Assembly: GCA_031976175.1 (NCBI GenBank)
Contig: DALYLR010000008.1
Span: 1-64,000, forward strand
DNA: 64,000 bases
DNA from: DMER01 sp003451645
Lineage (GTDB): Bacteria > Pseudomonadota > Alphaproteobacteria > Micropepsales > Micropepsaceae
Direction of reading: 5' to 3'
The position numbers and the translations under genes were made by a program. This document shows, piece by piece, positions 24,637 to 32,141 of the stretch (positions are counted from its first letter, which is position 1; every line of letters starts with the position of its first letter). Below the pieces are notes generated by a model, which did not search any database, was not told the DNA's origin, and worked only from the letters and a program-made list of their open reading frames with translations.

Positions 24637-25554
24637 ATGCTGAAACTGGGGGCAAGCATGATGCGCAGAGACGGCAGTCCGTACTTCATCGCCGAGGTTT
24701 CGTCCAACCACGCGCAGGATCTAGAGCGATGCCTGCGATTTGTAGATGCTGCAGCGGACGCAGGGTGCGATGCGGTGAAGTTCCAACTGTTCAAAATCTC
24801 GGAGATGTTCGCGCCCGAAATCTTGTCACGCAGTGCCAAACATCGCGCACGCCAGGCATGGGAGCTGCCAGTGACCTTCCTGCCCCTGATCCATGCGCGG
24901 GCGTTGGCGCGAGGCGTGGACTTTATCTGTACACCATTCTATTTGGACGCAGTTGGTGAGCTGGCGCCCTATGTGTCAGCGTTCAAAATCGCGTCCTACG
25001 AGTTGTTGTGGGACGACTTGCTGTGCCACTGCGCAAGGAGTGGGCGTCCGGTCATACTATCGACTGGTATGGCGACGCTAAGTGAAATCACCCATGCAGC
25101 TGATGTCCTCCGGGATGCCGGAGCACGCGAGACGACCCTGCTTCATACTGTTTCCGCATATCCAACACCGATCCTTCAGTGCAATTTGAAAGCGATGCTG
25201 ACGATTGCGCGAGCGACGGGTCTGCCCTGCGGGTGGTCCGACCATACGGTCTCGCCAAGCGTCATCTTGCGCGCGGCGCTCCATTTTCAAGCCCCAGTTA
25301 TTGAGTTTCACCTCGACTTGGACGGCGAGGGCGCGGAATATGCCGCCGGTCACTGCTGGTTGCCGGAGCAAATTGGGCCAGTGATTTCGCTCATCCGCGA
25401 GGGCATCGCTGCCGACGGTGATGCACGAAAGATTGCGGCAGACGCCGAATTGGCCGATCGCGAATGGCGGGCCGATCCCTCTGATGGATTGCGGCCGTTA
25501 ATGCGTATTCGGGACGAGTGGCGTTCAATGCCGTCCTCGTCAGCAGCGGAGTAG
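24637..25554 (+). CDS. pseI: Nonulosonic acid synthase, PseI/NeuB family, without SAF domain
   Basis: This 305-aa protein condenses phosphoenolpyruvate with a six-carbon amino sugar. The PYFIAEVSSNHAQDLERCL opening, GCDAVKFQLF, CTPFYLDAV, FKIASYEL, STGMATLSEI and CGWSDHTVSP blocks are all NeuB landmarks. The family is normally about 345 aa with a C-terminal SAF (antifreeze-like) domain; here the chain ends about 40 residues short and SAF motifs are missing. ATG at 24637 keeps the LKLG segment that aligns with the family's start; ATG at 24658, after GGGGGC, is the alternative. Its stop is 5 bases before the PseF-PseG fusion. Confidence 0.88.
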   Translation: MLKLGASMMRRDGSPYFIAEVSSNHAQDLERCLRFVDAAADAGCDAVKFQLFKISEMFAPEILSRSAKHRARQAWELPVTFLPLIHARALARGVDFICTPFYLDAVGELAPYVSAFKIASYELLWDDLLCHCARSGRPVILSTGMATLSEITHAADVLRDAGARETTLLHTVSAYPTPILQCNLKAMLTIARATGLPCGWSDHTVSPSVILRAALHFQAPVIEFHLDLDGEGAEYAAGHCWLPEQIGPVISLIREGIAADGDARKIAADAELADREWRADPSDGLRPLMRIRDEWRSMPSSSAAE

Positions 25555-25559
25555 GGACC

Positions 25560-27353
25560 ATGCGCCCACGGACAATTGCAATTGTGCAGGCGCGCATGCG
25601 CTCGACACGTTTCCCGGGCAAGGTATTGCAGCCAGTGGCCGGTCTGCCTCTGCTCGATCATATTATTCGTAGGCTGCAGAAATGCAGATCTCTTGACGGC
25701 ATTGCGATTGCTACATCCACAGAACTCGCGGACGACGCGATTGCCGCTCACTGCAATGAACTTGCTGTTCAATGCATCCGGGGCCCAGAGGACAATGTGC
25801 TGCGGCGCTATCTCATTGCCGCTCGCGAGACACGGGCGGACATCATTGTGCGGATTACATCGGACGCCCCGCTGATTGACCCCGATTTTATCGATTATTT
25901 GGTCGGCGGCTTGATCGCGAACAAGGCCGATTTTGTCGTCATGGCCAGAGGTGAAAGCGTCGCCCATGAAGGCGCCGATCCATTTACCCGGAGCGCGCTT
26001 GAGAAGCTTGCCGCCGAAAGGGCCGCCGATCCTGTAGCACGCGAACATGTGAGCGCATACTTCAAGCTCCACCCTGAGTTCGTCCGTATTGCTGCAATTC
26101 CAGCTCCGGAGAATTTGAAACATCCCGGCTTCCGGCTTTCTATCGACACGCCATCCGACCGTACCTTCATCGAGGCTATCTACGAGAAACTTCACGCGAA
26201 GGCCGGGGAGGCGTCATTGAGCGACCTTATTGCACTGATCAAACGTGATCCAAGTCTGCTCAAGCTGAATGCGCATGTTCAGCAAAAGCCCATTACCAGC
26301 GAGAGCGGAACCATTATCTTTCGCTGCGATGGCGGCGGCTCGCTTGGATTCGGTCACATTAAGCGCAGCCTGGCCATTGCTCGTCATTTGCGCGACCGTC
26401 ATGGGTTTGGTGTGAGGTTCGCAATCATGGCCAATGAACAGGTCAGGCGAATGGCCAATCAGTTCGGCATTCCGGTGGATGAGTGGTACGCGGACGAGTC
26501 AGAATCAGAATTCTTGAGCCGGTGTTTGGCGGCTGGGACTGTGCTTGGTGTAGTTTTCGATACGAGGATTGCGAGCGGTACGGAAGCAACACAGTTCGCC
26601 AAGGATTCCGGCGCAACGACCGCCGTCATAGACGATGCGGGGCCGCGCCGCCTTGTTGCGGATCTCGCATTCTATCCACCGGTTCCCCAAGTTGCGCAGC
26701 TGAATTGGCGGCGCGCCAGGACGCGGAGACATGTCGGTTGGGAGTGGGCGGTGCTTGGTTCCGACGTCGTCCTGAGGCAGGGTAGCAAGCCTGACGGAGC
26801 CCGGAATATTCTGATCACCATGGGCGGCAGTGATCCGGCTGCACAGACGCTACCCGCGGCCCGTGCAGCATTACGTGTGCTCGGCACTCATACGTTGACG
26901 ATTGCACTCGGCCCGGATGTTCCCGATACGGACGGTCTGATCAGAGCGCTAAGGCAGTTGCCGGGACCTATCGATATCCTACAAGGGCAAGACGATCTTG
27001 GCGGCGCTATGGCGACGGCAGATCTGGCGATTACCTCTTTCGGGGTCACCGCTTATGAGCTTGCGGCATATGGCGTCCCAGCCTTGTATCTTGGGCTGAC
27101 CCAGGATCACTTGACGTCCGCCCGAGCCTTTGAAGAGGCGCGACTTGGGCAGATAATCGGGCTCGCCGGGTGCGGTGAGGGACGTATTGCGAAGAGCCTT
27201 AGCGCTCTACTGGTAAGCGATGAGACCATGGCGGCAATGCGCACGAGAGGCCCTGCCCTGATCGATGGGCAGGGCGCGGCGCGGGTCGCTGACGCAATCA
27301 GTGAAAAGATTGGTCTGGGCCGGAACGCGGGGCATGAACGCAAGACCGCTTAG
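25560..27353 (+). CDS. Fused PseF-like cytidylyltransferase and PseG-like UDP-sugar hydrolase
   Basis: This 597-aa protein joins two enzymes. Residues 1 to about 240 form an SpsF/PseF-type CMP-sugar cytidylyltransferase (IAIVQARMRSTRFPGKVL, GPEDNVLRRYL, ITSDAPLIDPDFIDYL). Residues about 255 to 590 form a PseG-like GT-B protein (RCDGGGSLGFGHIKRSLAIA, ILITMGGSDPA, LAITSFGVTAYELAAYGVPA), which removes UDP before the synthase step. The fusion combines steps 4 and 6 of pseudaminic acid synthesis. No stop or frameshift lies at the junction. It forms a two-gene plus-strand operon with pseI. Confidence 0.88.
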   Translation: MRPRTIAIVQARMRSTRFPGKVLQPVAGLPLLDHIIRRLQKCRSLDGIAIATSTELADDAIAAHCNELAVQCIRGPEDNVLRRYLIAARETRADIIVRITSDAPLIDPDFIDYLVGGLIANKADFVVMARGESVAHEGADPFTRSALEKLAAERAADPVAREHVSAYFKLHPEFVRIAAIPAPENLKHPGFRLSIDTPSDRTFIEAIYEKLHAKAGEASLSDLIALIKRDPSLLKLNAHVQQKPITSESGTIIFRCDGGGSLGFGHIKRSLAIARHLRDRHGFGVRFAIMANEQVRRMANQFGIPVDEWYADESESEFLSRCLAAGTVLGVVFDTRIASGTEATQFAKDSGATTAVIDDAGPRRLVADLAFYPPVPQVAQLNWRRARTRRHVGWEWAVLGSDVVLRQGSKPDGARNILITMGGSDPAAQTLPAARAALRVLGTHTLTIALGPDVPDTDGLIRALRQLPGPIDILQGQDDLGGAMATADLAITSFGVTAYELAAYGVPALYLGLTQDHLTSARAFEEARLGQIIGLAGCGEGRIAKSLSALLVSDETMAAMRTRGPALIDGQGAARVADAISEKIGLGRNAGHERKTA

Positions 27354-27389
27354 CGCCCGGTACCTTGCAGTATCGCATTCTCTCCGCGA

Positions 27390-28130
27390 TCAAACCGTCC
27401 CGAAGCTTTGAACCAAGCTGCCTGCCACCAATACCCAGCCATCGACGAGGACGAAGAATATCAGCTTAAAGGGCAGAGAGATCGTGATTGGCGGCAGCAT
27501 CATCATGCCCATGGCCATCAAGATCGAGGCGACGACAAGATCTATGATCAAGAAGGGAATAAAGATAAGGAAGCCAATCTCAAAGGCCCGCCGTAATTCG
27601 CTAATCAAAAAGGCAGGGACCAGCACACGCAATGGCGTTTCTTGCGCTTGAGCAGGTGGCTTTTCCTTCGCAAGATCAAAAAACAGCTGCAGATCTTTCT
27701 CACGTACAGTCTTCAGCATAAAGCCGCGGAATGGCTCCAGCGTGCGCTCGATAGCTTGTGGCGTTTCGATCTGTTCATCTATCAGGGGTTGCAGACCATC
27801 CGTATACGCCTTGCTGAAGACCGGGGCCATGATAAAGGCAGTCAGAAAAAGTGACAGCGCAATGATCACACTGTTTGGCGGGCTCTGTTGCAGCCCAAGC
27901 GCCATCCGCAATAGCGAGAGCACCACGACAATACGCACGAAGCTGGTGGCCATGATCAAAATTGATGGCGCCAAACTCAGCACGGTGACCAAAAGGATGA
28001 TCTGGATCAGCCGTTCGGTCATCTGTCCGCCTTGACCGAGGTCAAGTGTCATGGTCTGCGCCATGGCGCACCCCGGCAAGAGAAGCGCCGCCAAGATGCC
28101 TGCCGCCACAATACTCCGAAAACGGGTCAT
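27390..28130 (-). CDS. fliP: Flagellar biosynthetic protein FliP
   Basis: This 246-aa inner membrane protein is a core of the flagellar export gate, forming a ring with FliQ and FliR. It has a cleavable signal (MTRFRSIVAAGILAALLLPG), then hydrophobic segments and the family blocks LSLAPSILIMATSFVRIVVV, RMALGLQQSPPNSVI and AFLISELRRAFEIGF. It is coupled to fliO by an ATGA overlap at 28127-28130. Its stop lies 36 bases from the end of the PseF-PseG fusion, with the two genes convergent. Confidence 0.97.
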   Translation of the reverse strand: MTRFRSIVAAGILAALLLPGCAMAQTMTLDLGQGGQMTERLIQIILLVTVLSLAPSILIMATSFVRIVVVLSLLRMALGLQQSPPNSVIIALSLFLTAFIMAPVFSKAYTDGLQPLIDEQIETPQAIERTLEPFRGFMLKTVREKDLQLFFDLAKEKPPAQAQETPLRVLVPAFLISELRRAFEIGFLIFIPFLIIDLVVASILMAMGMMMLPPITISLPFKLIFFVLVDGWVLVAGSLVQSFGTV

Positions 28131-28474
28131 AGATGAGGTTCCGCGCGCAACCCGTTGACAATGCGCTGGTGCAAATCTTCAAACGGAGCCTCAGGCGCGA
28201 TAGGTGTTTTGGTGATGTGACCCTCGATCAGGGTCTCGGACTGTACTCCCAGCAATATGAGATGCTCCACTCCATCCCGGCGAATGAGCAGCAATCGCCG
28301 GCGCGGGTCAATGAAGAGCGATTCCAAGACCGCCAAGCGTGGTCCCGCTCCTTGCCGGGTGATGGGCAGCCGCGGAGCGAAGCCAAAGTATCGCAGACCC
28401 AACGCGCATGCACCAATCAGTGCAAGGACGAAAATCAGTGCTGCCGCAAATCGGATGAGATCAAAACTTTCCAT
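28127..28474 (-). CDS. fliO: FliO-like flagellar assembly protein
   Basis: This 115-aa protein has one N-terminal membrane helix (FAAALIFVLALIGACALGL) and a cytoplasmic domain with ESLFIDPRRRLLLIRRDGVEHLILLG, the FliO signature in alphaproteobacteria. FliO helps FliP to oligomerise. It precedes fliP with an ATGA overlap and diverges from the flgB operon across 219 bases that hold a CtrA-type site. Confidence 0.9.
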   Translation of the reverse strand: MESFDLIRFAAALIFVLALIGACALGLRYFGFAPRLPITRQGAGPRLAVLESLFIDPRRRLLLIRRDGVEHLILLGVQSETLIEGHITKTPIAPEAPFEDLHQRIVNGLRAEPHL

Positions 28475-28612
28475 GGATAACCACGAGGCGAGTTAAGAGT
28501 GCACGTAAATGCCGGCCCAGGCGTGTCTGGGTGCCAAGATGGTTATCGCCTGTCAAGTTTAAGCACGGGTAAAGTGCGGCGGCAGAATCTGCCGGGGAGA
28601 CCCTCTGTACCC

Positions 28613-28625
28613 GGAATAAAATTCC
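28613..28625. promoter_or_regulatory. Inverted repeat GGAAT-N3-ATTCC
   Basis: GGAATAAAATTCC is a perfect dyad between the divergent fliO and flgB genes, 8 bases to the left of the CtrA-type box. It could be an operator; no regulator can be named. Confidence 0.35.
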
Positions 28626-28632
28626 TGTGGCT

Positions 28633-28647
28633 TTAAACGCATTTTAA
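28633..28647 (+). promoter_or_regulatory. CtrA-type box between fliO and flgB
   Basis: TTAAACGCATTTTAA fits TTAA-N7-TTAA, the recognition site of the cell cycle regulator CtrA. It lies 47 bases before the flgB start and about 160 bases before fliO, in front of the operon that ends with cckA, whose product acts through ChpT on CtrA in Caulobacter. Confidence 0.8.
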
Positions 28648-28659
28648 ATTCTGGGCGCG

Positions 28660-28676
28660 AAACTTGTCACAAGTTT
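28660..28676. promoter_or_regulatory. Palindrome just before flgB
   Basis: AAACTTGTCACAAGTTT is a perfect dyad with 8-base arms around a central C. It ends 17 bases before the flgB start codon, so a bound repressor would block transcription or initiation. A related sequence, TGTCAAGTTTAAG, occurs at 28551-28563. Confidence 0.5.
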
Positions 28677-28693
28677 TAAGTGAGGACTTCGGC

Positions 28694-29095
28694 GTGAACT
28701 TCTTTGCGGGTGCTTTCTTCGAGACCGTGCGGGCCAAGATGTCTTGGGCGGCGCAACGTCAGAATGTCCTGGCGCGGAATATTGCCAACGCGTCAACGCC
28801 TGAGTTTGTGCCGAGCGACCTAAAGGAAAAGTCATTTGGGGCGTTTCTTCGCCAGTCAGCGAGTGGCGGGGACGCAAGTCAGCCGGTCTTCAAGGGATCT
28901 TTTGCCACCCGGACGGGTGGACGTTTGCTCGAGACATCGCCGGATGGGGAAACGACGCCGAACGGCAATGGGGTCAATCTGGAGCGGCAGATGATGAAGG
29001 TGGCGGAAAATGCCATTGAGTATCAGCAAGCGGCGGGGCTTTACCGCAAAGCCGTGGGCATGTGGCGCACGGCGCTTGGGGGCCGCGGGGCTTAA
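28694..29095 (+). CDS. flgB: Flagellar basal-body rod protein FlgB
   Basis: This 133-aa rod protein has the N-terminal QRQNVLARNIANASTPEFVP motif typical of rod proteins and a C-terminal helix YQQAAGLYRKAVGMWRTALG. I chose the GTG at 28694 because AGTGAGGA lies 7 bases upstream; a TTG at 28664 is in frame but would overlap the palindrome. It starts the operon flgB-flgC-fliE-fliQ-fliR-flhB-cckA. Confidence 0.93.
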   Translation: MNFFAGAFFETVRAKMSWAAQRQNVLARNIANASTPEFVPSDLKEKSFGAFLRQSASGGDASQPVFKGSFATRTGGRLLETSPDGETTPNGNGVNLERQMMKVAENAIEYQQAAGLYRKAVGMWRTALGGRGA

Positions 29096-29117
29096 ACACT
29101 AAGGACGGGGTGGGGAT

Positions 29118-29525
29118 ATGGAATTTCTGAAGTCTATGCTGGTGGCGGCCTCGGGCTTGCGCGCTCAGTCAGAACGTATGCGCTTGATCGCTGAAAACAT
29201 CGCCAATGCGCAGTCCTATGGCCACAGCGCAGGTGCGGATCCGGAGTTCCGGCGCCAGATTCCAATTTTTACACGCGAGGTGGACCGGGCGCTTGGGCTC
29301 GATACAGTGAAGCTGACGCGCGTTGTACATGGGGAGACCGGCACACGCTTTATGCCGGGTCATCCGGCTGCGAACGAGAAGGGCGAAGTCAAGACACCCG
29401 GCGTCGAGACGCTTACCGAGATGATGGACCTGCGTGAAGCGCAACGGTCTTATGAAGCCAATATCAATGTGATCGACAACGCTCGGGCCATTGCTCAGCG
29501 TACGATCGATCTTCTTAGGGCTTGA
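29118..29525 (+). CDS. flgC: Flagellar basal-body rod protein FlgC
   Basis: This 135-aa proximal rod protein has the N-terminal AASGLRAQSERMRLIAENIANAQS-type segment and the C-terminal VETLTEMMDLREAQRSYEAN motif. It is exported without a cleavable signal by the flagellar apparatus. It follows flgB by 22 bases and precedes fliE by 11. Confidence 0.97.
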   Translation: MEFLKSMLVAASGLRAQSERMRLIAENIANAQSYGHSAGADPEFRRQIPIFTREVDRALGLDTVKLTRVVHGETGTRFMPGHPAANEKGEVKTPGVETLTEMMDLREAQRSYEANINVIDNARAIAQRTIDLLRA

Positions 29526-29536
29526 GGAGCTAGGGC

Positions 29537-29839
29537 ATGGCAATTCCTGCAGCATCATTGAGCGCGGCGGCAGCCTATGCGCAGGCGGCAAAGGCAAAAA
29601 TTGCAGTTGCGGAGGGCGGCGCACCCGGCTTTGAGGCAGTCTTGAGCGACACCTTAGGCAAAGCTGCGGCGGCCGGTCAGAATGCCGAGACGATGGCGAT
29701 CAAGGGGCTGGCCAAGAAGGCCGATCTGGTTGACGTTGTGACCGCCGTCTCCCAAGCGGAGCTGACCATGGAGACGGTTGTGGCGGTCCGCGACCGGATG
29801 ATTTCAGCCTATCAAGACATTATGCGGATGCCGATCTGA
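29537..29839 (+). CDS. fliE: Flagellar hook-basal body protein FliE
   Basis: This 100-aa protein joins the MS ring to the rod. The C-terminal half is characteristic: VDVVTAVSQAELTMETVVAV followed by RDRMISAYQDIMRMPI. A GAGGAGCTAGGGC segment before the ATG gives a ribosome binding site. It stands between flgC and fliQ as in other alphaproteobacteria. Confidence 0.97.
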   Translation: MAIPAASLSAAAAYAQAAKAKIAVAEGGAPGFEAVLSDTLGKAAAAGQNAETMAIKGLAKKADLVDVVTAVSQAELTMETVVAVRDRMISAYQDIMRMPI

Positions 29840-29916
29840 CCGTGCGTGGGCGGGCTCTGACGTTGCGGAGAGTCCTGGGCTGGTAACCTTAATCTTTAGT
29901 GAAACGAAAGCACTCG

Positions 29917-30180
29917 ATGACCGCAGCGGAAGTGTTGGATATTGGCCGGGAGGCGATCTGGGTATTGGTGGTGACCGCTGCGCCGGCGATGCTTGTGGCC
30001 CTGGTTGTTGGTTCGGTGATCGGGCTCCTGCAAGCCTTGACGCAAATCCAAGAAGCGACATTAGTCTTTGTACCGAAGATTTTGTGCGTATTCGGCGCGC
30101 TGGTCTTGTTCATGCCATTTATGGGGGCCGTCCTCTACGGTCTCACCGAAATGGTTTTTGCGCGTATCGCAAATCACTGA
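29917..30180 (+). CDS. fliQ: Flagellar biosynthetic protein FliQ
   Basis: This 87-aa protein has two membrane helices and is part of the export gate. ALTQIQEATLVFVPKILCVF is the family motif. ATG at 29917 gives the usual length and aligns with known FliQ starts; a GTG at 29899 is in frame. Confidence 0.95.
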   Translation: MTAAEVLDIGREAIWVLVVTAAPAMLVALVVGSVIGLLQALTQIQEATLVFVPKILCVFGALVLFMPFMGAVLYGLTEMVFARIANH

Positions 30181-30192
30181 CGGGGGCATTGG

Positions 30193-30960
30193 ATGCTCCC
30201 GCCACTGAGCGCACTGCTTCCTGCTGAGACCTGGGCCTACCTGTTGGTATTTGCACGCGTGGGCGCAATGGTCGCGGCAATGCCGGTTGTGGGCGAAACG
30301 ATGGCGCCCCAACGCGTCAAATTGATGATCGCACTCGGCTTGACACTTGCCTTAACGCCTGCTGTCTTGGCCAATCCGGGGATGCCGCCCAATTTCGCGA
30401 TGCTGGCATCCTTGGTTGCTGGCGAGATCGTGCTGGGTCTGGCCTTGGGCATTCTTGGCCGGTTGGTGATGAGCGCTGTGAACGTTGCCGGCACGATAGT
30501 GGCGACACAAATGGGTTTAGCCTTTGCGACGAGTGTAGACCCGTCTCAGGAAGGTCAAGGCGCCGTAGTGGGCGCGTTCTTGAACTTGACAGCGATTGCC
30601 ATGATCTTTGCGACCGATCTGCATCATCTGCTAATCGCGGCAGTGCGCCAGTCTTATGACTTGTTTCCTTCAGGCGGGATACCTCCGACCGCGGAGATGG
30701 CCCAATGGTCTGCGCAGCTCATGAGCGCAGCCTTTGCCACGGGCGTACAAATTGCAGCGCCGTTTCTGGTTTTTGGTATCGTCTTCAATGTGGCTGCGGG
30801 CGTGGTGTCCCGGTTGATGCCACAAGTGCAGATTTTCTTTCTAGTGGCGCCGCTTACGATCCTGGGTGGCTTTGTATTGCTCATGTTTGGCCTGAGCGCG
30901 ATGATGGCTGTCTTTCTGAAGTTCTTTGAGACGAGCCTCCGCCCACTGGCGGGCGGATAA
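30193..30960 (+). CDS. fliR: Flagellar biosynthetic protein FliR
   Basis: This 255-aa polytopic membrane protein of the export gate has about six hydrophobic segments. FARVGAMVAAMPVVGE near the start, the GEIVLGLALGILGRL block and the C-terminal PLTILGGFVLLMFGLSAMM are recognisable. It lies 12 bases after fliQ and 9 bases before flhB. Confidence 0.96.
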   Translation: MLPPLSALLPAETWAYLLVFARVGAMVAAMPVVGETMAPQRVKLMIALGLTLALTPAVLANPGMPPNFAMLASLVAGEIVLGLALGILGRLVMSAVNVAGTIVATQMGLAFATSVDPSQEGQGAVVGAFLNLTAIAMIFATDLHHLLIAAVRQSYDLFPSGGIPPTAEMAQWSAQLMSAAFATGVQIAAPFLVFGIVFNVAAGVVSRLMPQVQIFFLVAPLTILGGFVLLMFGLSAMMAVFLKFFETSLRPLAGG

Positions 30961-30969
30961 ACGCCGCCG

Positions 30970-32067
30970 ATGTCCGGGGAACAAGATCAAAGTCAAAAAA
31001 CCGAGGAGCCGACCAGCAAGCGTCTGGAAGAGGCGCAAGAACAAGGCGATCTTCTTCAAAGTACAGACCTCGTGGCGCTGGCTATGTTCGCGGCTGCGAC
31101 GGCTCTCTTGGGATGGTGGGCACCGGCAGCAATGAAGGCACTGTCTGGTGACTTAGCAGCTCACCTGCGAGGCGCTGGCAACGATCCGCTGAGCGCCGCA
31201 GCATTTCGCGATTTGTCCTGGCGGATTATCCTCGAGGCGGGAGCATTTCTAGCGGTCCCCTTCGCTTTGTTCATTGCCGTTGCGATCGGCGCGCACTTGC
31301 TTCAGAGGCCCTTTGTGGTGAGCTGGACGAAGGTCGAACCAAAGTGGAGCAAGATCGGCATCATGTCGGGCTTCCACCGGTTGTTTGGCCCGCAGGGCTT
31401 GGTCATGTTCGCGAAAGGTCTTGTAAAGGTAGCTGCTGTGGCGACCGCTTGCTGGTTCGTGTTGTGGCCGCGGCGTAACGACCTTGCGTCCCTGTTCGAT
31501 GCTTCGTTGTCTGCGGCACTTTCCCAGACACACGCGATGGTCATGCTGATCGCATATTGCACATTGGTGATTTTTGGCGTGATAGCGGTGCTCGATTATG
31601 TTTGGCAGGCATTCGATCGACGCCAAAGACTCATGATGACCCGGCAAGAAGTGCGTGACGAGTTCAAGCAAGCCGAAGGGGACCCTCATGTCAAAGCGCG
31701 CCTGAGAGCCATTCGAAGTGAAAAGTCGCGCCGGCGGATGATGGCTGCCGTCCCGTCGGCATCCGTTGTTGTGACCAATCCAACCCACTTTTCCGTCGCT
31801 CTAAAATATGAATCCGGCGCAATGGCGGCGCCAGTGGTTGTGGCAAAAGGCGTCGACTCGCTTGCGTTGCGTATTCGCGAGATCGCAAAAGAAAACAACG
31901 TTCCAGTTGTAGAAAATCCTCCCCTTGCGCGGTCGCTTTATGCCACTGTGGACATTGACGAAGCGGTCAAGCCCGAACACTACAAAGCTGTGGCGCATGT
32001 GATCGGCTACGTCATGAGGCTAAAGGGCAAATTAGCCGCGCGTGCAGACGGTAGGCGTGCCAATTGA
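30970..32067 (+). CDS. flhB: Flagellar biosynthetic protein FlhB
   Basis: This 365-aa export switch protein has an N-terminal membrane domain with four helices and a cytoplasmic C-terminal domain that self-cleaves in the motif NPTH, present here as VVTNPTHFSVALKYESG. The opening EQDQSQKTEEPTSKRLEEAQ is also typical. Cleavage between Asn and Pro switches export from rod/hook to filament substrates, so this step precedes flagellin export. Confidence 0.97.
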   Translation: MSGEQDQSQKTEEPTSKRLEEAQEQGDLLQSTDLVALAMFAAATALLGWWAPAAMKALSGDLAAHLRGAGNDPLSAAAFRDLSWRIILEAGAFLAVPFALFIAVAIGAHLLQRPFVVSWTKVEPKWSKIGIMSGFHRLFGPQGLVMFAKGLVKVAAVATACWFVLWPRRNDLASLFDASLSAALSQTHAMVMLIAYCTLVIFGVIAVLDYVWQAFDRRQRLMMTRQEVRDEFKQAEGDPHVKARLRAIRSEKSRRRMMAAVPSASVVVTNPTHFSVALKYESGAMAAPVVVAKGVDSLALRIREIAKENNVPVVENPPLARSLYATVDIDEAVKPEHYKAVAHVIGYVMRLKGKLAARADGRRAN

Positions 32068-32141
32068 TGGTGCCGCTCCAACCGGGGTAGTCCGTGCGGC
32101 CTGGCTCACACAGCCCAAACACCAAAGGCGGGCGGGGGACG

